Shown: one piece after another, positions 33,281-42,394 of the stretch
Position numbering within the stretch: position 1 is the stretch's first letter
Layout: each line of letters starts with the position of its first letter
The notes under the pieces: model-generated
Database searches by the model: none
Told to the model about the DNA's origin: nothing
Seen by the model: the letters and a program-made list of their open reading frames with translations, nothing else
Source: Bacteroides caecimuris
GTDB taxonomy: Bacteria > Bacteroidota > Bacteroidia > Bacteroidales > Bacteroidaceae
DNA: 64,000 nucleotides
Assembly: GCF_001688725.2 (NCBI RefSeq)
Contig: NZ_CP015401.2
Coordinates: 3,596,001 to 3,660,000 of the forward strand
Reading direction: 5' to 3'
Made by a program: the position numbers and the translations under genes

Positions 33281-33841
33281 GTGCGCCCGTAAAGGTTGCA
33301 TCGTAAATATCTCTTTGGCAAGAGATTAGGAACGTATTCTTTGAAAAATAACCTATCATCAGCCGACTTATCTGTTTCGGGAAAACTTAACCGAGCAGGG
33401 AGTGTAGCATGTCGGAAAAGTCATAAGTCAGTTAGTTACCAAACTGCGACTGAATGGCGAGATGAAAAGATAGATATGAGGATAAAGTCCGAATTGATTG
33501 AACGATAGTCTGAGTGGTCCCCCTTGAGGCTATGGCGTAAGGTAACTATCAACCGCCATATCGTGATACTACTTCAGTGAATAGGTATGAATGTAGCAAG
33601 AACTTATCACGACACAACCGCAGTAAGCGAGTAAAGGACGGAAGTCGTATCCGACAATCTATCATGCCAACAGTTACGATGTGATAAACGGGGATTACCT
33701 ATCCCGAAGTGCCGAAAGGCTATTAGGTTCGACCTATGAAAATTCGGAGTGGTAACGGAGCTTCCATAGTAGTTTGAGCAAGGTAACGCCTTGTACATGG
33801 CGAAGGGAAGCAGCTAATTATTAATACAATTAACGGAAAAT

Positions 33842-35665
33842 GTGAGAGACATTATGAGAAGTCCAGAAAGAGTATTAAACAGTCTATCAGAACACAGTAA
33901 GGATGCAAGCTATAAGTTTGAACGTCTTTACAGAATTTTGTTCAATGAGGAAATGTTCTATGTTGCCTATCAGCGTATTTACGCTAAAGAAGGTAACATG
34001 ACTAAAGGTTCGGACGGTCAGACCATTGACAACATGAGCCTGAAACGAATTGAAAAGTTAATTGATATGTTAAAAGACGAAACGTATCAACCCCAACCGT
34101 CAAAGAGAGTGTACATACCGAAGAAAAACGGTAAGAAAAGACCTCTTGGCGTGCCGACTTTCAATGACAAGTTGATACAGGAAGTGGTAAGAATGGTATT
34201 GGAAGCCATATACGAGGGAAGTTTTGAATATACCTCGCATGGGTTTCGTCCCAATCGAAGCTGCCATACTGCATTAACTCATATCCAAAAGGAGTTTAGC
34301 GGTGCAAAATGGTTTGTAGAGGGAGATATAAAAGGCTTCTTTGACAATATAAACCATGATGTATTGATAAACATTCTCTCGGAGCGCATTGCGGATGAAC
34401 GATTCATCCGACTGATACGCAAGTTTTTGAAAGCTGGATATGTCGAGGAATGGCGATTCCACAATACTTACAGTGGCACACCGCAAGGGGGTATCATCAG
34501 CCCGATATTGGCTAATATATACCTTGACAAGCTGGATAAGTATATAAAGGAATACATAGCCAAATTCGACAAAGGGAAGAAACGAAGATTCAGTAGAGAA
34601 AGTATGGACTTTGGCAATGCAAGAAAACGTATTGTGCGAAAATTGAAATCCGTAAAAGATGAAAGGCAAAGGACAAAGCTAATCCTTGAACTGAAAGCAA
34701 TAGAAAAAGGACGGGCTAAATATCCCAACGGCGAAGAAATGGACGCCGATTACAGAAGAATGAAATATGCAAGATATGCAGATGATTTTCTTGTGGGAAT
34801 TATCGGAAGCAAGCAAGATGCACAACAGATAAAGGAAGATATTAAAAACTTCCTTGCTGATAAACTGGCATTGGAGCTGTCCGATGAAAAGACACTTGTC
34901 ACTCACACGGAAAGACCAGCCAAATTTCTCGGATATGAAATCACTGTAAGAAAGTCCAACGACCAAAAAAGGGATAAACGGGGTAGATTAAGAAGAACCT
35001 ATGGTAAAAGGGTCTGCTTAAATGTCAGTATGGAAACTGTCCGTAAAAAACTTTTCAATTTGGGAGTCTTAGAACTGACAAACCGTAACGGAAAGGAAAT
35101 ATGGAAACCGAAATGCAAATCGGGACTGATATTCAATGACGACCTTGAAATCCTTGATAGTTATAATCGAGAAATCGTGGGTTTCTATAACTATTACTCC
35201 ATAGCCAACAACTGCGCCCATGCCTTGAATAATTTCAAGTACATCATGGAATACAGCATGTACAAAACGTTTGCAGGCAAATATAAATGCCGTACACGTG
35301 AGGTAAACAAAAAATATCGTAAGAACGGTAGGTTTATCATAAAACACATGACTAAAACAGGTGTAAAGGAAAGATTCTTTTACGATGGTGGCTTCAAACG
35401 AAAGAAACCCACCTATAAATCGGAATGTGACACTATGCCACGAACAATTTATACTGCGGGACGGACAAGTCTTGTTGAAAGGCTGAAAGCCCGTGAGTGT
35501 GAACTATGTGGAGCGACAGACGACCTTGTTATGCATCATGTAAGGAAGCTAAAGAACTTGCAGGGAAAGGAAAGCTGGGAACGACACATGATTGCCCGCA
35601 AACGCAAGACGATTGCAGTGTGCAGGAGTTGTCATAAGAAGATACATGACGGAAAGATAGACTGA
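33842..35665 (+). CDS. ltrA: Group II intron reverse transcriptase/maturase with HNH domain
   Basis: 607 residues from a GTG at 33842, or about 603 from the ATG at 33854. RT blocks are visible: KRPLGVPTFNDKLIQEVVRM, GFRPNRSCHTALTHI, GDIKGFFDNINHD, TPQGGIISPILANIYL, and the catalytic RYADDFLVGI (YADD intact). Maturase domain X lies around 370-470. The C-terminal HNH nuclease is complete: CELCGATDDLVMHHV, then KRKTIAVCRSCHKKIHDGK. It supports splicing of the intron from traG mRNA and retrohoming. All catalytic residues seem intact, so the intron is probably active. Confidence 0.93.
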   Translation: MRDIMRSPERVLNSLSEHSKDASYKFERLYRILFNEEMFYVAYQRIYAKEGNMTKGSDGQTIDNMSLKRIEKLIDMLKDETYQPQPSKRVYIPKKNGKKRPLGVPTFNDKLIQEVVRMVLEAIYEGSFEYTSHGFRPNRSCHTALTHIQKEFSGAKWFVEGDIKGFFDNINHDVLINILSERIADERFIRLIRKFLKAGYVEEWRFHNTYSGTPQGGIISPILANIYLDKLDKYIKEYIAKFDKGKKRRFSRESMDFGNARKRIVRKLKSVKDERQRTKLILELKAIEKGRAKYPNGEEMDADYRRMKYARYADDFLVGIIGSKQDAQQIKEDIKNFLADKLALELSDEKTLVTHTERPAKFLGYEITVRKSNDQKRDKRGRLRRTYGKRVCLNVSMETVRKKLFNLGVLELTNRNGKEIWKPKCKSGLIFNDDLEILDSYNREIVGFYNYYSIANNCAHALNNFKYIMEYSMYKTFAGKYKCRTREVNKKYRKNGRFIIKHMTKTGVKERFFYDGGFKRKKPTYKSECDTMPRTIYTAGRTSLVERLKARECELCGATDDLVMHHVRKLKNLQGKESWERHMIARKRKTIAVCRSCHKKIHDGKID

Positions 35666-35675
35666 AATTAGTGGA

Positions 35676-35709
35676 GAGCCGGATACGCTGAGAGGTGTAA
35701 GTCCGGTTC
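35676..35709 (+). ncRNA. Group II intron domain V
   Basis: 34-nt hairpin GAGCCGGATACGC TGAGAGGTGTAAGTCCGGTTC (in two parts), the catalytic heart of the ribozyme. It has the usual GAGCC...GGTTC closing stem and two-base bulge region, and lies 61 nt before the 3' splice site. Confidence 0.85.
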
Positions 35710-35770
35710 GGAGGCGAGCATTTGGAAACCTGCCATAGAAATATGGTAAGGCGCCGGGTGCTTAGCCTAC

Positions 35771-36210
35771 TTAAGACCGTCAGAAAGTTCTTCGGCGAGG
35801 CCGTTGTCGTAACTCAGGAGGTCGAGGACATCATCTCATCGCCGATTGTGAAGGGTACCATCATCAACAACAGCGACTGCAAGATTCTCCTTGACCAAAG
35901 GAAATATGTCAACAAGTTCGATGAGATACAGGCGTTGCTCGGTCTGACCGACAAGGAACGTGCGCAGATCCTTTCCATCAACATGGCGAACAATCCTTCC
36001 AGAAAATATAAGGAGGTCTGGATTGGTCTGGGCGGTACACAGTCGGCGGTATATGCCACCGAGGTATCGCTTGAAGAATATGTGTGCTACACAACCGAGG
36101 AAACGGAAAAATTGGAACTGTTCCGTCTTTCCGAAAAGTTGGGCGGCAATATCGAACTTGCCATCAAGCAGTTGGCGGAGAGCAAGCGAGAAATGAAAAC
36201 AATAATATAA
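35771..36210 (+). CDS. traG: TraG (VirB4-type ATPase), exon 2
   Basis: The second exon encodes the C-terminal about 146 residues: KTVRKFFGEAVVVTQEVEDI, SPIVKGTIINNSDCKILLDQ, FDEIQALLGLTDKERAQILS and the conserved WIGLGGTQSAVYATEVSLEE. These are the arginine-finger and Q-motif region of VirB4 ATPases, which follows Walker B, so the intron interrupts the ATPase core. Translation of exon 2 alone would lack a start. Confidence 0.88.
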
Positions 36211-36230
36211 ACAATTTAAAATCAATAGCT

Positions 36231-36851
36231 ATGTATAGTGATTTGGAATCAGACCAACGGAAACGCGAGGAGATCATTACCGTCCTTTACGATTCCTTGA
36301 TGATTGGCTGGGACATTCCGAAAGGCATCCGTGATTATTTCGGATTCACAGAGGATTACCGGCTGTTCCACCAGCTTGAAGATATGGACGACAATGAATA
36401 CAAACAGAAAAGACAGACAGGAGAAATACCTGACTGTCTGGAAGTCAATGCCAGGCTGACACACCGTGCAGAAGAGCTTCTTGAGAAGCTTTGCCCCCAT
36501 CCACCTGTGGACTATCTTGAAAAACTGAACGAGGAGTTGGAATATTTGGGATGGATTGCAGCTTCACCGGATACAGTTCACGACATTATCCACATAAGTC
36601 CGGCATTTCTCGTCAAGTACGGCATAGACAAAAATGCCTCTGCCACGGAACGCTCCTGTCAGGCGGAGAAAGCATATCGGGAACTGGATGCCAGGTTTGT
36701 GAAGATGACAGGACGCGAACCGTATGCCAATGAGTTTTTCGCTTCCCTCAGACAAGGGAAGGAAAAGACGCCGGAGGCGAAACGTCCGAAGCAGGTACAC
36801 AAGCCTATCCTCCGCAACCCGCCGTCCAAGGGGCGGAAAATGGGACTTTGA
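36231..36851 (+). CDS. Hypothetical protein between traG and traI
   Basis: 206 residues from the ATG at 36231 (MYSDLESDQRKREEIITVLY); the longer ORF from 36084 is a shadow. Acidic and helical, with no signal peptide or membrane segment; the C-terminus is basic (KRPKQVHKPILRNPPSKGRK). It is read in line with the tra genes, in the place where TraH is found in CTnDOT nomenclature, but similarity to TraH could not be checked. Cytoplasmic accessory role assumed. Confidence 0.55.
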   Translation: MYSDLESDQRKREEIITVLYDSLMIGWDIPKGIRDYFGFTEDYRLFHQLEDMDDNEYKQKRQTGEIPDCLEVNARLTHRAEELLEKLCPHPPVDYLEKLNEELEYLGWIAASPDTVHDIIHISPAFLVKYGIDKNASATERSCQAEKAYRELDARFVKMTGREPYANEFFASLRQGKEKTPEAKRPKQVHKPILRNPPSKGRKMGL

Positions 36852-36892
36852 ATTTCAACAGAATTTTATTCACCAATTAAAACAGTTACATC

Positions 36893-37522
36893 ATGAAAAA
36901 GAAAATCCTCATGCTGTGTATGGGCTGTTTCTTCATCAGCCTTACAGCGAAAGCGCAATGGGTCGTGAGCGATCCCGGCAATCTTGCCCAGGGTATCATC
37001 AATGCCGCCAAGAATATCGTTCACACATCTTCCACCGCGAGCAATATGCTCAACAATTTTCAGGAGACCGTGAAGATTTACAAGCAAGGCAAAGAGTATT
37101 ACGACGGGCTTCGCAAGATCAAGAACCTTGTCCGTGACGCGCGTAAGGTGCAGCAGACCATCCTCATGGTCGGTGACATCACGGACATCTATGTGAACAG
37201 TTTCGAGCGTATGCTCAGCGACCCTTATTTCACGCCGGAAGAGCTGAGTGCCATCGCGATCGGTTACACGAAGCTGCTGGAAGAGAGTGCACACCTGCTG
37301 AACGACCTGAAAACGGTGGTCAACGAGAACGGACTTTCGATGAACGACAAGGAGCGGATGGATATCATCGACCGCTGCTACACCGATATGCTGCAATATC
37401 GCAGCCTGGTGCAATATTACACCAACAAGAACATCGGCGTTTCCTACCTGCGTGCCAAGAAACGGAACGACCTGGACCGTGTGATGGCCCTTTACGGCTC
37501 ACCGAATGAACGTTACTGGTAA
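36893..37522 (+). CDS. traI: TraI: DUF4141 conjugation protein
   Basis: 209 residues. Signal peptide (MKKKILMLCMGCFFISLTAK, then AQ), mature start WVVSDPGNLAQGIINAAKNI as in the DUF4141/TraI family, then a long helical body (MLNNFQETVKIYKQGKEYYD). VirB5-like in position: periplasmic, preceding the VirB6-type TraJ. Ends with the conserved YGSPNERYW. It starts 41 nt after the previous gene. Confidence 0.85.
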   Translation: MKKKILMLCMGCFFISLTAKAQWVVSDPGNLAQGIINAAKNIVHTSSTASNMLNNFQETVKIYKQGKEYYDGLRKIKNLVRDARKVQQTILMVGDITDIYVNSFERMLSDPYFTPEELSAIAIGYTKLLEESAHLLNDLKTVVNENGLSMNDKERMDIIDRCYTDMLQYRSLVQYYTNKNIGVSYLRAKKRNDLDRVMALYGSPNERYW

Positions 37523-37541
37523 TTCCTAATCCGATTCGCTT

Positions 37542-38546
37542 ATGGTATTGTTGGCAATAAATTTCGACAACCTGCATCAGATCCTGCAAAACCTCTACAC
37601 GGATATGATGCCGCTTTGCTCGCATATGACGGGTGTGGCGAAAGGACTCGCGGGGCTTGGTGCCCTGTTCTATGTGGCCTACCGGGTATGGCAGTCTCTG
37701 GCAAGGGCGGAGCCCGTGGATGTCTTTCCCCTTCTCCGTCCGTTTGCGTTGGGGTTATGTATCATGTTTTTCCCGACCATCGTGCTGGGCACGCTGAACA
37801 GTGTCATGTCGCCTATCGTGAAAGGTACACATTCAATACTGGAGGCACAGACCTTCGACATGAACGAGTACCGGGCGCAGAAGGACAGGCTGGAGTTCGA
37901 GGCGATGAAGCGCAATCCCGAGACGGCCTATCTGGTCGACAAGGAGTCCTTCGACAACAAACTGGACGAACTGGGGGTGATGGACGCGATAGAGGCCTGC
38001 GGGATGTATGTGGACCGGGCAATGTATAACATGAAGAAGGCGGTTCAGAATTTCTTCCGCGAACTCCTGGAACTCATGTTCAACGCGGCCGCCCTTGTCA
38101 TCGACACACTGCGGACGTTCTTCCTGATCGTGCTTTCGATACTGGGACCGATTTCGTTCGCCCTGTCCTGCTGGGACGGTTTCCAGGCCTCGCTCAGCCA
38201 ATGGTTCGTCCGTTATATCAGCATTTACCTGTGGCTTCCGGTGAGTGACCTCTTCAGCAGTGTGCTGGCACGGATACAGGTGTTGATGCTCCGGCAGGAC
38301 ATCGAACAGCTTTCCGACCCGAACTTCATCCCGGACGGCTCCAACGGGGTTTACATCACTTTTCTGATTATCGGTATCATCGGGTATTTCACCATCCCGA
38401 CAGTGGCCAACTGGATTATCCAGGCAGGAGGCGGTGCAGGCAATTACGGCAAGAACGTGACCCAGACGGCATCCAAGACCGGTTCCGTGGTGGCAGGAGC
38501 GGGCGGTGCGGCGGTAGGCAACATCGCAGGAAGGCTTATCAAATAG
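37542..38546 (+). CDS. traJ: TraJ: VirB6-like polytopic membrane protein
   Basis: 334 residues with about five to six membrane helices: GLAGLGALFYVAYRVWQSLA, LLRPFALGLCIMFFPTIVLG, LIVLSILGPISFALSCWDG-like segment, and FLIIGIIGYFTIPTVANWII. A Gly/Ala-rich tail closes it (VVAGAGGAAVGNIAGRLIK). This is the TraJ family, inner-membrane channel component of the type IV system. 19 nt after traI. Confidence 0.88.
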   Translation: MVLLAINFDNLHQILQNLYTDMMPLCSHMTGVAKGLAGLGALFYVAYRVWQSLARAEPVDVFPLLRPFALGLCIMFFPTIVLGTLNSVMSPIVKGTHSILEAQTFDMNEYRAQKDRLEFEAMKRNPETAYLVDKESFDNKLDELGVMDAIEACGMYVDRAMYNMKKAVQNFFRELLELMFNAAALVIDTLRTFFLIVLSILGPISFALSCWDGFQASLSQWFVRYISIYLWLPVSDLFSSVLARIQVLMLRQDIEQLSDPNFIPDGSNGVYITFLIIGIIGYFTIPTVANWIIQAGGGAGNYGKNVTQTASKTGSVVAGAGGAAVGNIAGRLIK

Positions 38547-38573
38547 TAATAACCATCTTAAAACGACATTGGA

Positions 38574-39197
38574 ATGGAATTCAAATCATTAAAGAACATC
38601 GAGACCAGTTTCAGGCATTTGCGCCTGTTCGGTATCGTCTATCTCTGCGCGTGTACCCTGCTTGTGGGATATTCGGTGTGGAAGGCATACGGCTTTGCCG
38701 AGGCGCAGAGACAGAAAATCTATGTGCTGGACGAGGGGAAGTCGCTCATGCTCGCCCTCTCGCAGGACCTGGAGCAGAACCGTCCCGTGGAGGCGAGGGA
38801 GCATGTCAGACGCTTCCATGAGCTATTTTTTTCGCTGGCTCCTGACAAGAGTGCGATAGAGGGCAATATCCAGCGTGCCATGTTCCTGAGCGACCGCTCT
38901 GCCTATGCCCATTACCGGGATCTGGCGGAACAGGGCTACTACAACCGGATCATCTCCGGCAACATGAGCCAGCGCATCGGGATTGACAGCGTGAAATGCG
39001 ACTTCAACAGCTACCCGTATGAGGTAGTGACGTATGCCCGCCTTTCCATCATCCGGGAGAAGAGCGTGACGGAGCGCAGCCTCGTCACGCGGGGCAGGCT
39101 GCTCAATTCCACCCGCAGCGACAACAATCCGCACGGCTTCATCCTCGAAGCCTTCCGTGTGGTGGAAAACAGGGACATCAGAGTATATGACCGTTAA
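38574..39197 (+). CDS. traK: TraK: VirB8-like protein
   Basis: 207 residues. Short cytoplasmic N-terminus, one membrane helix (LFGIVYLCACTLLVGYSVWK), then a periplasmic domain with VLDEGKSLMLALSQDLEQNR and the C-terminal strands RGRLLNSTRSDNNPHGFILE and AFRVVENRDIRVYDR. This is the TraK family, equivalent to VirB8 in Bacteroidota systems. In line with traJ and traL. Confidence 0.87.
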   Translation: MEFKSLKNIETSFRHLRLFGIVYLCACTLLVGYSVWKAYGFAEAQRQKIYVLDEGKSLMLALSQDLEQNRPVEAREHVRRFHELFFSLAPDKSAIEGNIQRAMFLSDRSAYAHYRDLAEQGYYNRIISGNMSQRIGIDSVKCDFNSYPYEVVTYARLSIIREKSVTERSLVTRGRLLNSTRSDNNPHGFILEAFRVVENRDIRVYDR

Positions 39198-39208
39198 ATT
39201 TTGAATGT

Positions 39209-39514
39209 ATGAAAAAGATGCTTGTAAAAATCAGGGACTTGGCCGAAGAAAAACTGCGCGGTGTCTGCGCCGGGCTGAGTCCTGAAAAGAGAGTGATAAC
39301 CATCGTCGTGCTGACCGTCCTGTTCGCGCTTGGGAATTTCTACATGATTTTCCGCGCCATATACGACATTGGACGGGAGGATGCCAAACGTGAGGTCATC
39401 GAGATAACCCCGCTGGATATCCCGGACTTTATTCAGGCGGACACCCTTACGGACAGTAAAATCCGCGAGATGGAAGAGTTTTTTAACCAGTTCAACAAAG
39501 AAGACAATGAGTAA
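39209..39514 (+). CDS. traL: TraL: DUF3989 conjugation protein
   Basis: 101 residues. Basic N-terminus (LVKIRDLAEEKLRGVCAGLS), one membrane helix (VITIVVLTVLFALGNFYMIF) and an acidic C-terminus (LDIPDFIQADTLTDSKIREM). Matches the short TraL/DUF3989 family. It overlaps traM by 8 nt. Probably an inner-membrane assembly factor. Confidence 0.8.
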   Translation: MKKMLVKIRDLAEEKLRGVCAGLSPEKRVITIVVLTVLFALGNFYMIFRAIYDIGREDAKREVIEITPLDIPDFIQADTLTDSKIREMEEFFNQFNKEDNE

Positions 39515-40805
39515 CGATGCAAACAAATTGAGACAGAGGCAGGAAATCAGGAAATACCTGGTCTTTGCCGGAATGTTCCTCCTGTTTGTCGGCTGCATGT
39601 GGCTGATTTTCGCGCCGTCCAAGGAGGAACGGCAGAGGGAGGAAAGGAATGCCGGTTTCAATTCCGAACTGCCCGACCCGAGAGGGGCAGGTATCGAGGC
39701 GGACAAGATTGCCGCCTACGAGCAGGCGGACATGAAACGCAGGCAGGAAGAGAAGATGCGCACGCTGGAGGATTTCTCCGCGCTTGCCGATGAAAACAGG
39801 CAGAATGAAACAAGCAGTCCTGTCGTGGAAATACCGCAGGAGCGGGAATCCGAAAGTGCATCATCCTATCGTGGCAGCGGAAACCGCAGGAATGGGGCCA
39901 TATCTTCGTCCACATCCGCCTATAACGATATCAACTCCACGCTCGGCAGTTTCTATGAGGCACCGAGAGAAGACCCCGAAAAGGAGGCATTGAAAGCCGA
40001 GGTGGAGCAGTTGAAGCAGGCTGCCGCGGTACAGCAACCCGCACAGATGACCTACGAGGAGCAGGTAGCATTGCTGGAAAAATCTTACGAACTGGCCGCC
40101 AAATATACGCCGGGCAAGGATGGCGCAGGTACGGAAAAACGGGAAGAAACCGAACCTGCCGCCAACGGCAGGAAGGCAAGAGCCGTTCCCGTGGGACAGG
40201 TCTCCACACCGGTGGTGTCATCGCTTCCGCAACCCGTCAGTGATTCCGTACTGTTGGCACGGATGGCACAGACCGGACATGCTGGATTCCATACCGCCGT
40301 GGGAAAGACGGCTGACGGGCATACGAGGAATACCATCCGTGCCTGCGTGCATGGTGACCAGACCATAAGAAGCGGGCAGAGCGTTAGGTTAAGGCTTTTG
40401 GAACCGATGCGTGTCGGCAGGTATGTCCTTCCACGCAACTCCCTTGTCACGGGCGAGGGGCGCATACAAGGCGAAAGGCTCGGCATTGGAATCATACAGG
40501 TGGAGCACGACGGCATCATCATTCCCGTGGAGCTTGCCGTGTATGACAATGACGGACAGGAGGGCATCTTCATTCCCGGCTCGATGGAAGCGAATGCCGC
40601 CAAGGAGGTAGCGGCCAACTTGGGACAAAACCTCGGCACGAGCATATCCATCACCAACCAGTCAGCCGGAGACCAGCTGCTCTCCGAACTCGGCAGGGGT
40701 GCCATACAGGGAGTGTCGCAATACATATCCCGGAAGATGCGGGAGGAAAAAGTACACCTCAAATCCGGTTATACCCTGATGCTTTACCAGAACGATAATC
40801 AATAA
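39507..40805 (+). CDS. traM: TraM: VirB10/TrbI-like protein
   Basis: 432 residues. A membrane helix at about 17-36 (YLVFAGMFLLFVGCMWLIFA) is followed by a long low-complexity, coiled-coil periplasmic spacer (about 40-250). The C-terminal TrbI/VirB10-like domain (about 270-432) has VHGDQTIRSGQSVRLRLLEP, MRVGRYVLPRNSLVTGEGRI and SAGDQLLSELGRGAIQGVSQ. It spans inner and outer membranes and opens the channel. Confidence 0.88.
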   Translation: MSNDANKLRQRQEIRKYLVFAGMFLLFVGCMWLIFAPSKEERQREERNAGFNSELPDPRGAGIEADKIAAYEQADMKRRQEEKMRTLEDFSALADENRQNETSSPVVEIPQERESESASSYRGSGNRRNGAISSSTSAYNDINSTLGSFYEAPREDPEKEALKAEVEQLKQAAAVQQPAQMTYEEQVALLEKSYELAAKYTPGKDGAGTEKREETEPAANGRKARAVPVGQVSTPVVSSLPQPVSDSVLLARMAQTGHAGFHTAVGKTADGHTRNTIRACVHGDQTIRSGQSVRLRLLEPMRVGRYVLPRNSLVTGEGRIQGERLGIGIIQVEHDGIIIPVELAVYDNDGQEGIFIPGSMEANAAKEVAANLGQNLGTSISITNQSAGDQLLSELGRGAIQGVSQYISRKMREEKVHLKSGYTLMLYQNDNQ

Positions 40806-40825
40806 CCCATTAAAATTCACAAAGT

Positions 40826-41806
40826 ATGAAAAAGATTTTTGTAATGTTTGCCCTCATGACGGGCGCAGTGAGTGCTTTTGCACAGAATGCAGCCGATTCT
40901 ATATCGGCAGAAACAGGCAGAGTCACAATGACCAGGGAACTCTATCCCGGGCAGGAGGATGGCGACCTCTACCACGGTCTGACCCGGAAGCTCACCTTTG
41001 ACAGGATGGTTCCCCCGTATGGGCTGGAAGTGACCTACGACAAGACCACGCACATCATCTTCCCCTCCGCCGTCCGCTATGTGGACCTCGGTTCCCCGAA
41101 TCTTGTGGCGGGAAAGGCCGACGGTGCGGAGAATGTTATCCGCGTAAAGGCGGTGGTCAGGAATTTCCGTGACGAGACGAACATGTCGGTCATCACCGAA
41201 AGCGGCAGTTTCTACACGTTCAATGTCAAGTATGCAGACGAGCCGTTGTTGCTGAACATCGAGATGAAGGACTTCATCCATGACGGCAGCAAGGTGAACC
41301 GTCCGAACAACGCCCTTGACATCTACCTGAAGGAGCTGGGCAGTGAATCCCCCAAGCTCGTGCAACTGATCAACAAGAGTATCCACAAGGAGAACAAACG
41401 CCATGTCAAGCACATCGGCAGCAAGGCTTTCGGCATACAATATCTTTTGCGTGGAATTTATACCCACAACGGGTTACTCTATTTCCACACGCAGGTACGC
41501 AACCAGTCGAATGTGCCTTTCGAGGTGGATTTCGTGACGTTCAAGATTGTGGATAAGAAGGTAATGAAGCGTACAGCCATTCAGGAGCAGATTGTTTTCC
41601 CTCTCAGAGCCCATAACTATGCCACAGTGGTAGCGGGAAACAAGGACGAGCGTACCGTGTTCACCTTTGACAAGTTCACCATCCCTGCCGACAAGGTATT
41701 GGTCGTGGAACTGAACGAGAAAAGCGGCGGGCGTCACCAGTCGTTCACCGTGGAGAGCGAGGACATCGTGAGAGCCAAAGTGATCAACGAACTTAAAGTG
41801 AAGTAG
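40826..41806 (+). CDS. traN: TraN: DUF4138 (VirB9-like) protein
   Basis: 326 residues. Signal peptide (MKKIFVMFALMTGAVSAFAQ), then the DUF4138 body: YEVTYDKTTHIIFPSAVRYV-like segment (here GLEVTYDKTTHIIFPSAVRY), GSPNLVAGKADGAENVIRVK and IQYLLRGIYTHNGLLYFHTQ. TraN is the outer-membrane core partner of TraM, comparable to VirB9. 20 nt after traM. Confidence 0.87.
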   Translation: MKKIFVMFALMTGAVSAFAQNAADSISAETGRVTMTRELYPGQEDGDLYHGLTRKLTFDRMVPPYGLEVTYDKTTHIIFPSAVRYVDLGSPNLVAGKADGAENVIRVKAVVRNFRDETNMSVITESGSFYTFNVKYADEPLLLNIEMKDFIHDGSKVNRPNNALDIYLKELGSESPKLVQLINKSIHKENKRHVKHIGSKAFGIQYLLRGIYTHNGLLYFHTQVRNQSNVPFEVDFVTFKIVDKKVMKRTAIQEQIVFPLRAHNYATVVAGNKDERTVFTFDKFTIPADKVLVVELNEKSGGRHQSFTVESEDIVRAKVINELKVK

Positions 41807-41808
41807 CC

Positions 41809-42381
41809 ATGCGTAAGGTCATCTGTATGTTAGTAGCGGTCGTGTCGCTTGCCCTGTTTTCAGGGCAGGCATACGCCCAACGCTATCTCCCCGGCATGAA
41901 AGCCGTGGAGTTGCGGGGTGGGTTTGCCGAAGGCTCGAAATCGCCCTTGAACCATTATGCGGGATTCGCGGTATCGGGATATACCAAAAAAGCCAACCGC
42001 TGGGTTGTCGGCGCGGAATACCTGCTGAAGAATTACGGGTACCGGAACGTGTCCGTTCCGCGCGCGCAATTCACCGCCGAGGGCGGTTATTACCTGAAAT
42101 TCCTGTCCGACCCATCCAAGACACTTTTCCTTTCCATCGGCGGATCGGCTTTGGCCGGTTACGAAACCGTGAATTGGGGCAATAAGATGTTGTATGACGG
42201 CTCTAAGTTGCTCGCCAAGGATGCCTTTATCTATGGCGGGGCGATAACACTGGAGCTTGAAACCTATGTCACGGACCGTATCGTGCTGCTCGCCAGTGTC
42301 AGGGAACGTGCCCTGTGGGGAGGTTCATTATCCGTGTTCACTACGCAATTCGGGCTGGGCGTGAAATTTATCATCAATTAA
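41809..42381 (+). CDS. traO: TraO: outer-membrane conjugation protein
   Basis: 190 residues. Signal peptide (MRKVICMLVAVVSLALFSGQ, then AYAQ). The mature part has beta-barrel-like strands: RGGFAEGSKSPLNHYAGFAV, KFLSDPSKTLFLSIGGSALA and LSVFTTQFGLGVKFIIN at the end with a terminal strand. Fits TraO of CTnDOT-like elements. 2 nt after traN, coupled translation. Confidence 0.83.
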   Translation: MRKVICMLVAVVSLALFSGQAYAQRYLPGMKAVELRGGFAEGSKSPLNHYAGFAVSGYTKKANRWVVGAEYLLKNYGYRNVSVPRAQFTAEGGYYLKFLSDPSKTLFLSIGGSALAGYETVNWGNKMLYDGSKLLAKDAFIYGGAITLELETYVTDRIVLLASVRERALWGGSLSVFTTQFGLGVKFIIN

Positions 42382-42394
42382 AACATCACGGATT

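Larger units (their letters stand above)
33281..35770 (+). mobile_element. Group II intron in traG
   Basis: The 5' boundary GTGCG (33281) matches the group II consensus GUGYG and the 3' boundary CCTAC (35770) matches AY. Removing 33281-35770 restores the traG frame as LKYL-F-KTVRKFFGEA, with the split codon T|TT. Domain V is recognisable at 35676-35709 (GAGCC...GGTTC, 34 nt), followed by a domain VI stem. A 560-nt structured region precedes the intron protein. The intron is in the same orientation as traG. Length 2490 bp. Confidence 0.93.

Noticed and set aside
33281..33306. Frameshifted or degraded traG ending APVKVAS
   Set aside because: The apparent truncation is the 5' end of a group II intron; exon 2 restores the protein exactly.
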